Below, piece after piece: positions 24,694-32,377 of a stretch of 42,167 nucleotides of DNA. A program made the translations under genes and the position numbers. Each line of letters opens with the position of its first letter. Position 1 is the first letter of the stretch. The notes under the pieces are model-generated. The model saw only the letters and a program-made list of their open reading frames with translations, had not been told where the DNA came from and ran no database searches. Origin of the DNA: Bacillota bacterium (lineage in GTDB: Bacteria > Macinerneyibacteriota > Macinerneyibacteria > Macinerneyibacteriales > DSCS01); contig DSCS01000006.1 in the NCBI GenBank assembly GCA_011048995.1, positions 1-42,167 of the forward strand. The letters run 5' to 3'.

Positions 24694-25474
24694 TTTTTTC
24701 CTGATTCTTCAAATGATTGCCATAGCGGCCGCTTCTGATGCCGGTCAGCTTCATATTCTGTGTAAAGATAAAAAGATTGCTTCAGGCGTATTTCTTTCCC
24801 CCGACCTGGCCGTGACAACGGATACCATTCTCCTTTATCATAATATTCGTTTTGAGGCTGCCGGAAAAACCCTTTATAATTACCGAATTGAATTTATCGA
24901 CCCTGTGACGAAGTTAGTTTTTCTGCGTCTTAAAGGGGCTGATGCCCGGCCGGTTGTTATCCCCGATGATAATATTCTTATTGAGACCGAGCCGCTTTTT
25001 ATTTTATCCGGCGGTAAACGGGTCAATGTCGGTTTTTTTACGCGCAAGCTTAATGGTTACGGAGCTTTTTTCAGTGAAAATACATCTCTTTATGAAGGAA
25101 CAGCTCTTTACGACATCGAGGGGCATTTGGCCGGGGTTCTTATCGGCAATTTGGATCAGCATCTTTTCCTTTTTATTTATGCCGATATGTTGGCCTTTTA
25201 CCGGGACCATCTCAAAATGATCATTCAAAAGGGGCGCCCTGTCCTGAATATCGTTGTGACGGAATTATGGGAATACTCCGGTATTCAGGTCAAAGAAAGC
25301 CGCAACAGTCTCGTCAAAAAGGGTGATATCATCGTCGGGGTAGGCTCTTTTGAAATCAATAATGTCCTTGATTTCAACCGGGCTCTTTATTTAGTGAATG
25401 CAGAAAAAAAGCTGCTTTTAAAGATGATTCGTGACGGCCACTTAAAAGTAATAACAATTGACGGAGGTAAATAG
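24674..25474 (+). CDS. HtrA-like pseudoprotease with PDZ domain (catalytic triad lost)
   Basis: A 266-residue exported protein; signal peptide about residues 1-21. The middle aligns with the trypsin-like fold of the neighbouring DegP, but by hand alignment the catalytic residues are replaced: His by Thr51 (AVTTDTI against IVTNSHV), Asp by Lys80 (DPVTKLVF against DPETDVAV) and Ser by Glu141 (YEGTALYD against NSGGPLLN). Residues about 190-266 form a PDZ-like domain (IQVKESRNSLVKKGDIIVGVGSFEI). It should bind peptides but not cut them. ATG 24674 gives a clean signal peptide; the longer frame from 24650 does not. Placed between the anti-sigma factor and DegP, it may sense misfolded envelope proteins; that is inference. 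Confidence 0.78.
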   Translation: MKKLIFSFFLILQMIAIAAASDAGQLHILCKDKKIASGVFLSPDLAVTTDTILLYHNIRFEAAGKTLYNYRIEFIDPVTKLVFLRLKGADARPVVIPDDNILIETEPLFILSGGKRVNVGFFTRKLNGYGAFFSENTSLYEGTALYDIEGHLAGVLIGNLDQHLFLFIYADMLAFYRDHLKMIIQKGRPVLNIVVTELWEYSGIQVKESRNSLVKKGDIIVGVGSFEINNVLDFNRALYLVNAEKKLLLKMIRDGHLKVITIDGGK

Positions 25475-25475
25475 T

Positions 25476-26864
25476 ATGAAAAGAACAACGCGTGTACAGA
25501 TTATCATTTTCGGTGTCATTGCTATGACACTGGGCTATTTTATCGCTATTGTGGGAGATAATAACCTGGCGGCTGAGGATTATTTCCGCGAATCGGATAA
25601 GTCTCTGGAACATTCGCAGTTTAATAAAATCTTTCGTGAAGTCATGCCGGCCGTTGTCAATATCTCGACGGAGCGTGTTGTGAAATACAGGATGAACGAC
25701 CCTTTCTTTGACTTCTTCCGTGATTTTTTCGGCGAACAGCCAAACCGCCCCTACAGGGAAGATAAATCCACCAGTATCGGCTCGGGTTTTATTATCAGTA
25801 AAGAAGGATATATTGTGACAAACAGCCATGTCGTGGCCCGTGCCGACTCGATTATCGTCCGTCTCTCTGACGGGGAGAAGTACGATGCAGATCTGGTGGC
25901 TTCAGATCCTGAAACGGATGTCGCAGTTATTAAAATCAAACCGAACAAAGATTTCCCCACTGTGATCTTGGGGGATTCTGATAAAATCGATGTCGGGGAC
26001 TGGGCTATTGCTATCGGAAACCCTTTCGGGTTGGACCGCACTTTGACAGTGGGAGTCGTCAGCGCAAAGTCCCGGGAAATGGGTGCCGGAAGGTTTGATA
26101 ATTTTATTCAGACCGATGCGGCTATCAATCCGGGAAATTCAGGAGGGCCGCTGCTCAATATCAATGGTGAGGTCGTGGGGATCAATACGATGATCCTCGG
26201 AGGACAGGCCCAAAACCTGGGGTTTGCTATTCCCATAAATATGGCGAAGGATATTATTATTCAGCTCATTGAGAACAAAAGCGTCCAACGCCAGCAGCTG
26301 GGTGTCACAGTTCAGGAAATCAATGAACAGGTGAAAAAGGATTTAGATCTGGACCTGGATTATGGCCTTCTTGTGGTCAAAGTGGAAGAAAAATCCCCTG
26401 CTGTTAAAGCCGGAATCAAGGTCAATGATATTATTACGCATCTCAACGGTGAAAAAGTGGAGACTTTCAATATGTTTGCCCGGGTCATTGCTTTTGCAAA
26501 ACCGGGGGAAGAGGTAACGCTCAGACTCTTGAGAGACGGCAAAAAGAGGGATGTCAGAGCTAAGCTTGAAGCCCAGAAAATCGTCGATGCAAAAGAGACG
26601 TCCCATTTGGGGATGACTCTGGCAAATACCGATGAAGGCGTTAAAATCGTGGAGATCGAAAGGACATCCCCTGTTTATCGGGCCCTCAGCGCGGATGACA
26701 TTATTGTGGCTGTCAACAGGCAGCCTGTGAAATCAGTTAAAGATTTTGAAAAGCTTATGGACTCGTTTAAAGAACGAAACCGTATCTACTTCACCATAAT
26801 CCGTGACGGACAGACGCAGACGATTATTATTACCACCCGAAATCCCGGATTTACCTTTCCCTGA
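25476..26864 (+). CDS. degP: DegP/HtrA family periplasmic serine protease
   Basis: A 462-residue protein with an N-terminal membrane or signal segment (about 9-26), a trypsin-like domain and two C-terminal PDZ domains (about 265-355 and 375-455). The catalytic triad is intact: His118 in TNSHVV, Asp148 in ETDVAVI and Ser222 in NPGNSGGP. Such proteases degrade or refold damaged envelope proteins as oligomeric cages. ATG 25476 follows GGAGG by 8 nt; an in-frame TTG at 25458 is less likely. It is the last gene of the sigma/anti-sigma operon, as expected for a main stress effector, and ends at a strong terminator. Confidence 0.95.
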   Translation: MKRTTRVQIIIFGVIAMTLGYFIAIVGDNNLAAEDYFRESDKSLEHSQFNKIFREVMPAVVNISTERVVKYRMNDPFFDFFRDFFGEQPNRPYREDKSTSIGSGFIISKEGYIVTNSHVVARADSIIVRLSDGEKYDADLVASDPETDVAVIKIKPNKDFPTVILGDSDKIDVGDWAIAIGNPFGLDRTLTVGVVSAKSREMGAGRFDNFIQTDAAINPGNSGGPLLNINGEVVGINTMILGGQAQNLGFAIPINMAKDIIIQLIENKSVQRQQLGVTVQEINEQVKKDLDLDLDYGLLVVKVEEKSPAVKAGIKVNDIITHLNGEKVETFNMFARVIAFAKPGEEVTLRLLRDGKKRDVRAKLEAQKIVDAKETSHLGMTLANTDEGVKIVEIERTSPVYRALSADDIIVAVNRQPVKSVKDFEKLMDSFKERNRIYFTIIRDGQTQTIIITTRNPGFTFP

Positions 26865-26894
26865 GACAGACCGATCCAAGCCGGCTTTTTGATG

Positions 26895-26925
26895 AGGGAG
26901 GAGCTGAGCTCCTCCCTTTTTTTTT
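26895..26925 (+). terminator. Rho-independent terminator of the sigma-degP operon
   Basis: A perfect 10-bp stem, AGGGAGGAGC (26895-26904)/GCTCCTCCCT (26908-26917), with a TGA loop and a run of nine T. Confidence 0.95.
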
Positions 26926-26968
26926 ATTGAGATACAGAGAAAAAACAGAAAGTCGAGGGAAAAGCCTT

Positions 26969-27304
26969 TTATTTTGACAAATCGTCTAATGTCTTTTTTG
27001 CTTCCGGCACCATTTCAAAAAAGGATTGAAGCTGTTCACAGGGATAATCCCGGCATTGGGCACAGGTGGGGATCTTTTTTCCATGGGAACAGTTTCTGTA
27101 ATAGCATTCATAACAATGGGCGAAAAGCGCATCGCTGGATGAGGCGCAGCCTGTGCAGTGAATATCTTCAGGTTTAATATCCGTTTGATAAAGACGGGAC
27201 CAGGCAGCAGCAGTTTCTTTCTGCAGTTCAGGATCTTTTTTCTTAAGGGCCAAATAGGCGGGGCATTCGTGACAGAGGAGCCCGCAGGCCCCGATCATTG
27301 TCAC
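26969..27304 (-). CDS. DUF3795 family cysteine-rich protein
   Basis: A 111-residue protein with nine or more cysteines in the DUF3795 layout: CGLLCHECPAYL at the N-terminus, CTGC near residue 50, CYECYYRNC near 64-72 and CAQCRDYPCEQL near 80-91. The clusters probably bind zinc or an iron-sulfur cluster. The function is unknown. The GTG start at 27304 overlaps the stop of the SPFH gene (GTGA) and has AAAGGAG upstream; the ATG two codons further on is badly spaced. It is co-transcribed with the SPFH gene. Confidence 0.8.
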   Translation of the reverse strand: MTMIGACGLLCHECPAYLALKKKDPELQKETAAAWSRLYQTDIKPEDIHCTGCASSSDALFAHCYECYYRNCSHGKKIPTCAQCRDYPCEQLQSFFEMVPEAKKTLDDLSK

Positions 27305-28254
27305 GGCAGCTCCTTTTGAGGCGCCGGTAGGTTGACAGGCGGTGTGTTGACGATGAGGGGAAGGCCTGTTCCGTCGCTGGTGGTAGGCATAATGACAAAC
27401 GTCGTATTCGGGGATTTGGCCAATTCACGGTAAGCCTGTATCGCTTCATGCTGAAGGTATTGAGGGCTCAATGTCCTTCGGATAATATCCTGGGCTTTGG
27501 CCAGGCCTTCGGCTTCGATCTGCTTGATCTCGGCGTCTTTTTGGGCGATCATTTTTTTTGCCTCCATCGCCTCGGCTTCCTGTTGGATTCTCATTTTGTT
27601 GCGGATGGAGCCTTCGACATCTTCAGGAAGCTTGATGTTACGCAGAAGGATGTTTTCAATGATCAGTCCTTTGGAATCCAGAATCCTTTCCAGCCGCTCT
27701 TTGATTTTATTTCCCAAAAGCTCTCTTTCTTTGGAATAAAGGTCATTCAGGCGAATGGTGGAGACGACGTTCCTGATCTCTGTGCGGAAGGTCGGGCGGA
27801 CGACTTTTTCTTCCAGTTCTGCAGTATTTTTTGCTGTGCTCCGGTAAATATCGTGGATCTTTTCCGGATTAATGGTCCACCACACAGTGGCGTCAATAAA
27901 GACTTCCAAACCGTCAAAGGTGCGCACAGAAATACTGTCATCTTTGGCCCGGCTGCCTTCACCGGAATCAGCGCTCATCGTGTATTCTCTGAGACGGGTG
28001 GGGTATTTGACGACTTCTACAAGAGGCAGTTTGAAATTGATCCCGGAATAAAGCGGTTTGGCGATGACTTTGCCGAAAAAAACCTGGACACCCGCTTCTC
28101 CGGCATCGATGATGACAAAGGATTGCGAGGCAAAGACTCCCAGGGCAATAAGCAGTAGAATAAAGAGTAATCCCCGGGACAGATGCAGAAGCTTTGCAAA
28201 GGGGAAAAGAAGAATGGCTAAAACAGCCAAAATAAGCGACACGACAGCTAACAT
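27301..28254 (-). CDS. SPFH/prohibitin family membrane protein
   Basis: A 317-residue protein. Two hydrophobic segments (about 3-17 and 28-45) anchor it. An SPFH domain follows (about 50-220: VIIDAGEAGVQVFFGKV, the LREYTMSADSG segment, and TFRTEIRNVVSTIRLNDLY), then a coiled coil (about 225-265, rich in Ala, Glu and Lys) and a Pro-rich tail. Prohibitin and HflC/stomatin relatives form large rings that shape membrane microdomains and control membrane proteases such as FtsH. No hflK or nfeD gene is adjacent, so it is closer to stand-alone prohibitin homologues. The start ATG has GAGGAGGG upstream. Divergent from gcvH. Confidence 0.88.
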   Translation of the reverse strand: MLAVVSLILAVLAILLFPFAKLLHLSRGLLFILLLIALGVFASQSFVIIDAGEAGVQVFFGKVIAKPLYSGINFKLPLVEVVKYPTRLREYTMSADSGEGSRAKDDSISVRTFDGLEVFIDATVWWTINPEKIHDIYRSTAKNTAELEEKVVRPTFRTEIRNVVSTIRLNDLYSKERELLGNKIKERLERILDSKGLIIENILLRNIKLPEDVEGSIRNKMRIQQEAEAMEAKKMIAQKDAEIKQIEAEGLAKAQDIIRRTLSPQYLQHEAIQAYRELAKSPNTTFVIMPTTSDGTGLPLIVNTPPVNLPAPQKELP

Positions 28255-28278
28255 ATGCCCTCCTCTATAGTTTTTTAA

Positions 28279-28306
28279 TTGACAAAAAATAGAGCCTTCC
28301 TATAAT
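28279..28306 (+). promoter_or_regulatory. Promoter of the glycine cleavage operon
   Basis: Perfect TTGACA (28279-28284), 16-bp spacer, perfect TATAAT (28301-28306), the strongest promoter in the window. The predicted leader is about 60 nt, and an AAAGGAG site precedes the gcvH ATG. No glycine riboswitch fold is evident in so short a leader. Confidence 0.85.
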
Positions 28307-28371
28307 TCAATCATAAATAAGGGAATAAGATTTGGCAATAGAAATCTGGAAAATATGAAAGGAGTGTTGTT

Positions 28372-28749
28372 ATGATACCTGCTGAATTGAAGTATACCGA
28401 GACTCATGAATGGGCTATGGAGAAGGGGAACAACATTATCCGTGTGGGTGTGACAGATCATGCGCAGGCGGAGTTGGGGGATATCGTCTATGTGAATCTC
28501 CCGGAAATCGGTGCAGAGGCTCAAAAAGGGGAAGAGATCGTCGAGGTCGAATCGGTGAAAGCCGTGGCCCAGATCGTAGCTCCCGTTTCCGGAAAAGTCA
28601 TTGCTGTCAATGAGGCTCTGGAAGATGACCCTGCCCTTCTGAATAGCGACTGCTACGGAGAAGGCTGGATCTTCGAAGTAGAGGTCAGCGATCCTTCTGA
28701 ATTGAATGATCTTTTGGACGCCAAAAAATACGGCGAAATCGCAGAGTAG
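28372..28749 (+). CDS. gcvH: Glycine cleavage system H protein
   Basis: A 125-residue lipoyl carrier protein of normal length. The lipoylated Lys63 sits in VESVKAV, with the family motifs YTETHEWA near the N-terminus, VGVTDHAQAELGDIVYVNLP, and GEGWIFEVEVSDPSEL near the C-terminus. It shuttles the aminomethyl intermediate from P protein to T protein and then to the dehydrogenase. First gene of gcvH-gcvPA-gcvPB. The AAAGGAG site supports this ATG. Confidence 0.97.
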   Translation: MIPAELKYTETHEWAMEKGNNIIRVGVTDHAQAELGDIVYVNLPEIGAEAQKGEEIVEVESVKAVAQIVAPVSGKVIAVNEALEDDPALLNSDCYGEGWIFEVEVSDPSELNDLLDAKKYGEIAE

Positions 28750-28753
28750 AGAA

Positions 28754-28767
28754 CCGGCTTAAGCCGG
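28754..28767. repeat. Perfect palindrome between gcvH and gcvPA
   Basis: CCGGCTTAAGCCGG, a 14-bp perfect palindrome, lies in the 30-bp gap just before the gcvPA ribosome-binding site. In RNA it could form a small stem near the site and adjust the H-to-P protein ratio. Confidence 0.45.
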
Positions 28768-28779
28768 GAGGAGGAGATC

Positions 28780-30141
28780 ATGTCCTATACACCCCATACC
28801 GAGAAGGATATCAGGGAAATGCTTGATTTTCTCGGGTATGATTCTGTAGATAAGCTTTTTAAAGACATTCCCGCCAAGGCTCGTTTTAAAAAGGAACGCC
28901 TTTTAAGTGACGGAATGTCTGAGCTTGAAGTCACAGCCCTGATGAAAGAGCTGTCGGCTAAAAATAAGACAGTGGACGATTATATCTGCTTTATGGGAGG
29001 CGGCGCTTATGACCGCTTTATCCCTGCGGCGGTGGATCATATTCTGACAAGGCCTGAGTTCTATACGGCCTATACCCCTTATCAGCCTGAAGTAAGCCAG
29101 GGGACTTTGCAGCATATTTATGAATTCCAAACCATGGTTTCCCGTATCTACGGCATGGAGGTAGCTAACGCTTCCATGTATGACGGGGCATCAGCTTTGG
29201 CTGAAGCGGCTATCATGGCTCTTCACTCTTCCAAACGGAAAAAACTCCTTATTGCCTCGACGATCAATCCCTACTGGGTCCGTGTCGTGGAAAGTTACCT
29301 CTACGGATTTGACATCGAGATACAGCGTATTGGTGAAAAGAACGGCGAAACGGATTATGATGACCTGAAAAGGAAATTGGATGACAAGACAGCGGCTGTC
29401 CTGATGCAGTATCCCAATGCTTTAGGTATCGTGGAAGATTTGCAGCAGGCCCGGGGCCTTATCACCGACAGCAAAACAATGTTTGTGGTTATGGCCGACC
29501 CCGTTGCCTCTGTATTGATTAAAAAGCCCGGTGAATGCGGGGCTGATATCGTTGTGGGCGAAGGACAGCAGCTGGGGATTCCTCTTTCTTACGGCGGGCC
29601 GTATCTCGGGCTTTTTTCCTTCCGCAGTAAATATATACGTCAAGCCCCGGGCCGGATCATCGGAATGACAAAAGATACCAATCAAAACAGGGGATTTGTC
29701 ATGACCTATCAGACACGGGAACAGCATATCCGCAGGGAGAAGGCGACGTCTAATATCTGTACAAACCAAGGCCTGATGACTGTGGCAGCAGCGGTTTATC
29801 TCAGCCTTATGGGGAAAAAGGGACTCAGAGAGGTGGCTGAACAATCGCACAGAAAAGCCTATTATCTTTTCAAAGCTCTGACAGCTTTACAGGGAATCAA
29901 ACCGGCGTATCCGAATAAACCCTTTGTCAATGAATTTGCTGTAACCGTAGAAAGGGACGCCGGCGGGCTGAAGGCCTTTTTAAAGAAAAAGCATTATCTG
30001 CCCGGAATCCTTTTAGAACATCAATATCCACAAAAGAAAGATCAGCTTCTTATTGCTGTTACAGAGAAACGGACAAAACAGGAAATGGATGCCTTTGTCC
30101 GTGACACAGAAGCTTTTCTGAAAAAAGGGGGGCGATCATGA
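28780..30141 (+). CDS. gcvPA: Glycine dehydrogenase (decarboxylating) subunit 1
   Basis: A 453-residue N-terminal-half subunit of the two-part P protein found in many anaerobes and Gram-positive bacteria. It has the expected beginning (YTPHTEKDIREMLDFLG), FMGGGAYDRFIPA, YTPYQPEVSQGTLQ near residue 90, the ASMYDGASALAEA element and REQHIRREKATSNICTNQ near residue 310. With gcvPB it decarboxylates glycine using PLP and loads the residue onto GcvH. A GGAGGAG site precedes the ATG. The stop overlaps gcvPB by 4 bp. Confidence 0.96.
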   Translation: MSYTPHTEKDIREMLDFLGYDSVDKLFKDIPAKARFKKERLLSDGMSELEVTALMKELSAKNKTVDDYICFMGGGAYDRFIPAAVDHILTRPEFYTAYTPYQPEVSQGTLQHIYEFQTMVSRIYGMEVANASMYDGASALAEAAIMALHSSKRKKLLIASTINPYWVRVVESYLYGFDIEIQRIGEKNGETDYDDLKRKLDDKTAAVLMQYPNALGIVEDLQQARGLITDSKTMFVVMADPVASVLIKKPGECGADIVVGEGQQLGIPLSYGGPYLGLFSFRSKYIRQAPGRIIGMTKDTNQNRGFVMTYQTREQHIRREKATSNICTNQGLMTVAAAVYLSLMGKKGLREVAEQSHRKAYYLFKALTALQGIKPAYPNKPFVNEFAVTVERDAGGLKAFLKKKHYLPGILLEHQYPQKKDQLLIAVTEKRTKQEMDAFVRDTEAFLKKGGRS

Positions 30142-31583
30142 TGGAACGGCTGATCTTTGATTACAGTGAGCCGGGAAGACGGGCGGCAGACCTTCCCCGT
30201 TGTGAAGAAGGAATGTCAGCAGACCCGCTTCTGGCCCCTTTTATTGACGAGCGCCTGACGCCTTTGCCTGAGGTCTCTGAGCAGGAAGTCATCCGTCATT
30301 ATATTGCCTTATCGGGGTTGAATTATCATGTGGATAAGGGGATCTATCCTTTAGGCTCCTGTACAATGAAATACAATCCTAAACTCAATGAGACGGCAGC
30401 TCGGATGGAAGGATTCAGCCATGTCCATCCCTATAGTGCAGATGAAGATGTCCAGGGGCTTTTAGGACTTCTGTATGATCTGGAAAAAGAGCTGAAAGTC
30501 ATTACGGGCATGGACTCTTTTACTTTTCAGCCCGCAGCAGGAGCCCAGGGAGAATTAGCCGGGATAAAGATCTTTAAGAAATATTTTGATTGTAAAAACG
30601 AAAAGAGAACGAAGATCATTGTCCCGGATTCAGCCCATGGAACCAACCCGGCGACTTCGGCCATGGCCGGCTTTGACGTCATCACTATCCCTTCCAATAA
30701 GCAGGGAGGAGTGGATCTGGCTGCCCTGGAAGAGGCTATGAATGAAGACGTAGCCGGGCTGATGCTGACAAACCCCAACACATTAGGGCTTTTTGATAAA
30801 AATATCTTAAAGATCGCGTCAATCGTTCATAAAAAAGGGGGGCTTCTCTATTATGACGGAGCGAACCTGAATGCCTGCATGGGTATTTCCCGGCCAGGAG
30901 ATATGGGATTTGATATTGTCCATTTGAATCTTCACAAGACTTTTTCCACCCCCCATGGCGGCGGAGGCCCGGGATCGGGCCCCATCGGAGTTAAAAAACA
31001 TCTGAGGGATTATCTTCCCGTTCCCCTTGTGGAAAAGAAGGGACGCCGGTTTTTCCTCGATTATGATCTGGCTCACAGCATAGGAAAACTTCACGGGTTT
31101 TACGGTAATTTCGGGGTGGTCGTCAAAGCCTATGTCTATGTCAAAAAGCTGGGCACAAAGGGGCTGCGCCATGCTTCACGGATGGCCTGTCTCAATGCCA
31201 ATTATCTTCAGAAAAGATTAAGGAAAAAATACCGGTTGGCCTATGACCGTATATGCAAACATGAGTTTGTCCTTTCCGGAGATAAATTCAAGAAATACGG
31301 AGTGAGGACTTTGGATATTGCTAAGCGGATGTTAGATTACGGAGTGCATGCGCCTACCGTCTATTTCCCTCTTATCGTGGATGAAGCCTTGATGATCGAA
31401 CCTACCGAGACAGAAAGCAAGCAGACTCTGGACCGGTTCGTTGAGATCATGTGCACAATCGCCGATGAAGCCAGGAAGAATCCTGAACTGCTTCATGAGG
31501 CCCCACTGAACACGCCGGTCTCCCGTCTTGATGAAGCAGGAGCCGTCAAAGAGCCTGATCTGGCTTATCAGGGCGATCTTTAA
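30138..31583 (+). CDS. gcvPB: Glycine dehydrogenase (decarboxylating) subunit 2
   Basis: A 481-residue C-terminal-half P protein. PLP-binding Lys267 is in LNLHKTFSTPHGGGG, followed by GPGSGPIGV. Other markers are YPLGSCTMKYNPKLNE near residue 72, FQPAAGAQGELAG, DSAHGTNPATSAMAGF (about 165) and TNPNTLGLFD. The start ATG overlaps the gcvPA stop. The gene ends 71 bp before tRNA-Pro. The aminomethyltransferase gene gcvT is not next to it and is not in the window. Confidence 0.96.
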   Translation: MMERLIFDYSEPGRRAADLPRCEEGMSADPLLAPFIDERLTPLPEVSEQEVIRHYIALSGLNYHVDKGIYPLGSCTMKYNPKLNETAARMEGFSHVHPYSADEDVQGLLGLLYDLEKELKVITGMDSFTFQPAAGAQGELAGIKIFKKYFDCKNEKRTKIIVPDSAHGTNPATSAMAGFDVITIPSNKQGGVDLAALEEAMNEDVAGLMLTNPNTLGLFDKNILKIASIVHKKGGLLYYDGANLNACMGISRPGDMGFDIVHLNLHKTFSTPHGGGGPGSGPIGVKKHLRDYLPVPLVEKKGRRFFLDYDLAHSIGKLHGFYGNFGVVVKAYVYVKKLGTKGLRHASRMACLNANYLQKRLRKKYRLAYDRICKHEFVLSGDKFKKYGVRTLDIAKRMLDYGVHAPTVYFPLIVDEALMIEPTETESKQTLDRFVEIMCTIADEARKNPELLHEAPLNTPVSRLDEAGAVKEPDLAYQGDL

Positions 31584-31589
31584 AGCCAT

Positions 31590-31625
31590 TGAGGGGAGGA
31601 ATTCTCCTTGACATTCCTCTCCTCA
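31590..31625. repeat. Inverted repeat overlapping the tRNA-Pro promoter
   Basis: TGAGGGGAGGAAT (31590-31602) and ATTCCTCTCCTCA (31613-31625) form a 13-bp stem with one G-T pair and a 10-nt loop, 7 bp after the gcvPB stop. The second arm starts at the last base of a TTGACA box, and a T-run lies about 10 nt beyond the stem. It may end the gcv transcript and also influence the tRNA promoter. Confidence 0.6.
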
Positions 31626-31636
31626 CCCTGTATCTT
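31608..31636 (+). promoter_or_regulatory. Promoter of tRNA-Pro
   Basis: TTGACA (31608-31613), 17-bp spacer, TATCTT (31631-31636). The predicted start, about 31643, gives a 12-nt leader before the mature tRNA. Confidence 0.6.
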
Positions 31637-31654
31637 TTTTTCGTTCTCTTTAAT

Positions 31655-31728
31655 CGGGGTGTAGCGCAGCCCGGTAGCGCACATGCTTCGGGAGCATGGT
31701 GTCGGAGGTTCAAATCCTCTCACCCCGA
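31655..31728 (+). tRNA. tRNA-Pro(CGG)
   Basis: 74 nt. Acceptor stem CGGGGTG/CACCCCG with discriminator A, D-arm AGCGCAGCCCGGTAGCGC, anticodon stem CATGC/GCATG around TTCGGGA (anticodon CGG), and T-arm GGAGG/CCTCT-type stem with loop TTCAAAT. The first base of a C1-G pair and the CGG anticodon are typical of proline. CCA is not encoded. Confidence 0.96.
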
Positions 31729-31823
31729 TTCCTTATCACTTTTTTCATTTTCTTGTCTGTTCGTTTTCAGAAAGCTTTTTATATGTCGTCTTTTCCCATG
31801 AAATATTTTTCTAGAGATAAAGG

Positions 31824-31863
31824 TTGACAAAGTCGTCAGGGTCAGATAATATCAATTAGATAT
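31824..31863 (+). promoter_or_regulatory. Promoter with ArsR-type operator candidate
   Basis: TTGACA (31824-31829) and an AT-rich -10 region (GATAAT at 31845-31850, 15-bp spacer, or TAATAT at 31847-31852, 17-bp spacer). An inverted repeat, ATATC-AATTA-GATAT (31849-31863), overlaps the -10/start region, the usual place and AT-rich style of ArsR-family operators. The regulator is encoded 0.5 kb downstream in the same operon. Confidence 0.45.
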
Positions 31864-31900
31864 ATGTCAAATCAATAAACAAAGATAGGCGGTGATATAT

Positions 31901-32377
31901 ATGAAAACAAATAATTCTTTTGCGGAAACTTTTCTTCAACGCCTGGGGAAATTATCCGGAGACCGGATGCGCAGCAGTTATGATATGAAACAACGGGGTG
32001 AAGAGTGGGAATCCGTAAAAAAGCGCATAGAAGAAGGAGTGATAAGCGCTTGCTCCGAGGCTTTCCGGAAACGTTATAAGATGACTTACGGTGAAGAGAG
32101 GCCTTTAAGACATGACCGGGTCTTGAAACGGATCCCGGGCTGGGAAGCTATGGAACCGGAAACCTTTTTGGAAGTGTCGTACAGTCTCTATCTGGATTTG
32201 CTGGAGGAAGATTGGGACAGAGAAGAAGCGTTAACCGGAGCTCATAATGATATCGAGGAAAACGAAAAAGTGAGGATAAAAAAACACGCTTTAGCCCTTG
32301 TCAAAGATGTTTTTCAAAAACTCAAAAATGAATGGAATAAAGAAAAAGATGATCAAGCCCTCAGTTCAAATCCTTAA
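31901..32377 (+). CDS. Protein of unknown function co-encoded with an ArsR regulator
   Basis: A 158-residue, strongly charged, helical soluble protein that I do not recognise. It has no signal peptide, membrane helix or cysteine cluster. Conserved-looking stretches are WESVKKRIEEGVISACSEAF (about 33-52) and ETFLEVSYSLYLDLLEEDWD (about 86-105). An in-frame GTG lies at 31892, but the GGTGAT ribosome-binding element there serves ATG 31901. The end overlaps the start of the ArsR gene by 29 bp, so the two are translationally coupled; it may be an effector or partner of that regulator. Confidence 0.65.
   Translation: MKTNNSFAETFLQRLGKLSGDRMRSSYDMKQRGEEWESVKKRIEEGVISACSEAFRKRYKMTYGEERPLRHDRVLKRIPGWEAMEPETFLEVSYSLYLDLLEEDWDREEALTGAHNDIEENEKVRIKKHALALVKDVFQKLKNEWNKEKDDQALSSNP

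Noticed and set aside
28255-28371. Glycine riboswitch upstream of gcvH
   Set aside because: The predicted leader is about 60 nt and shows no paired aptamer architecture.
31589-31801. 70-codon plus-strand open frame
   Set aside because: It runs across tRNA-Pro (GVAQPGSAHASGAWCRRFKSS is a tRNA artefact) and has no protein-like remainder.
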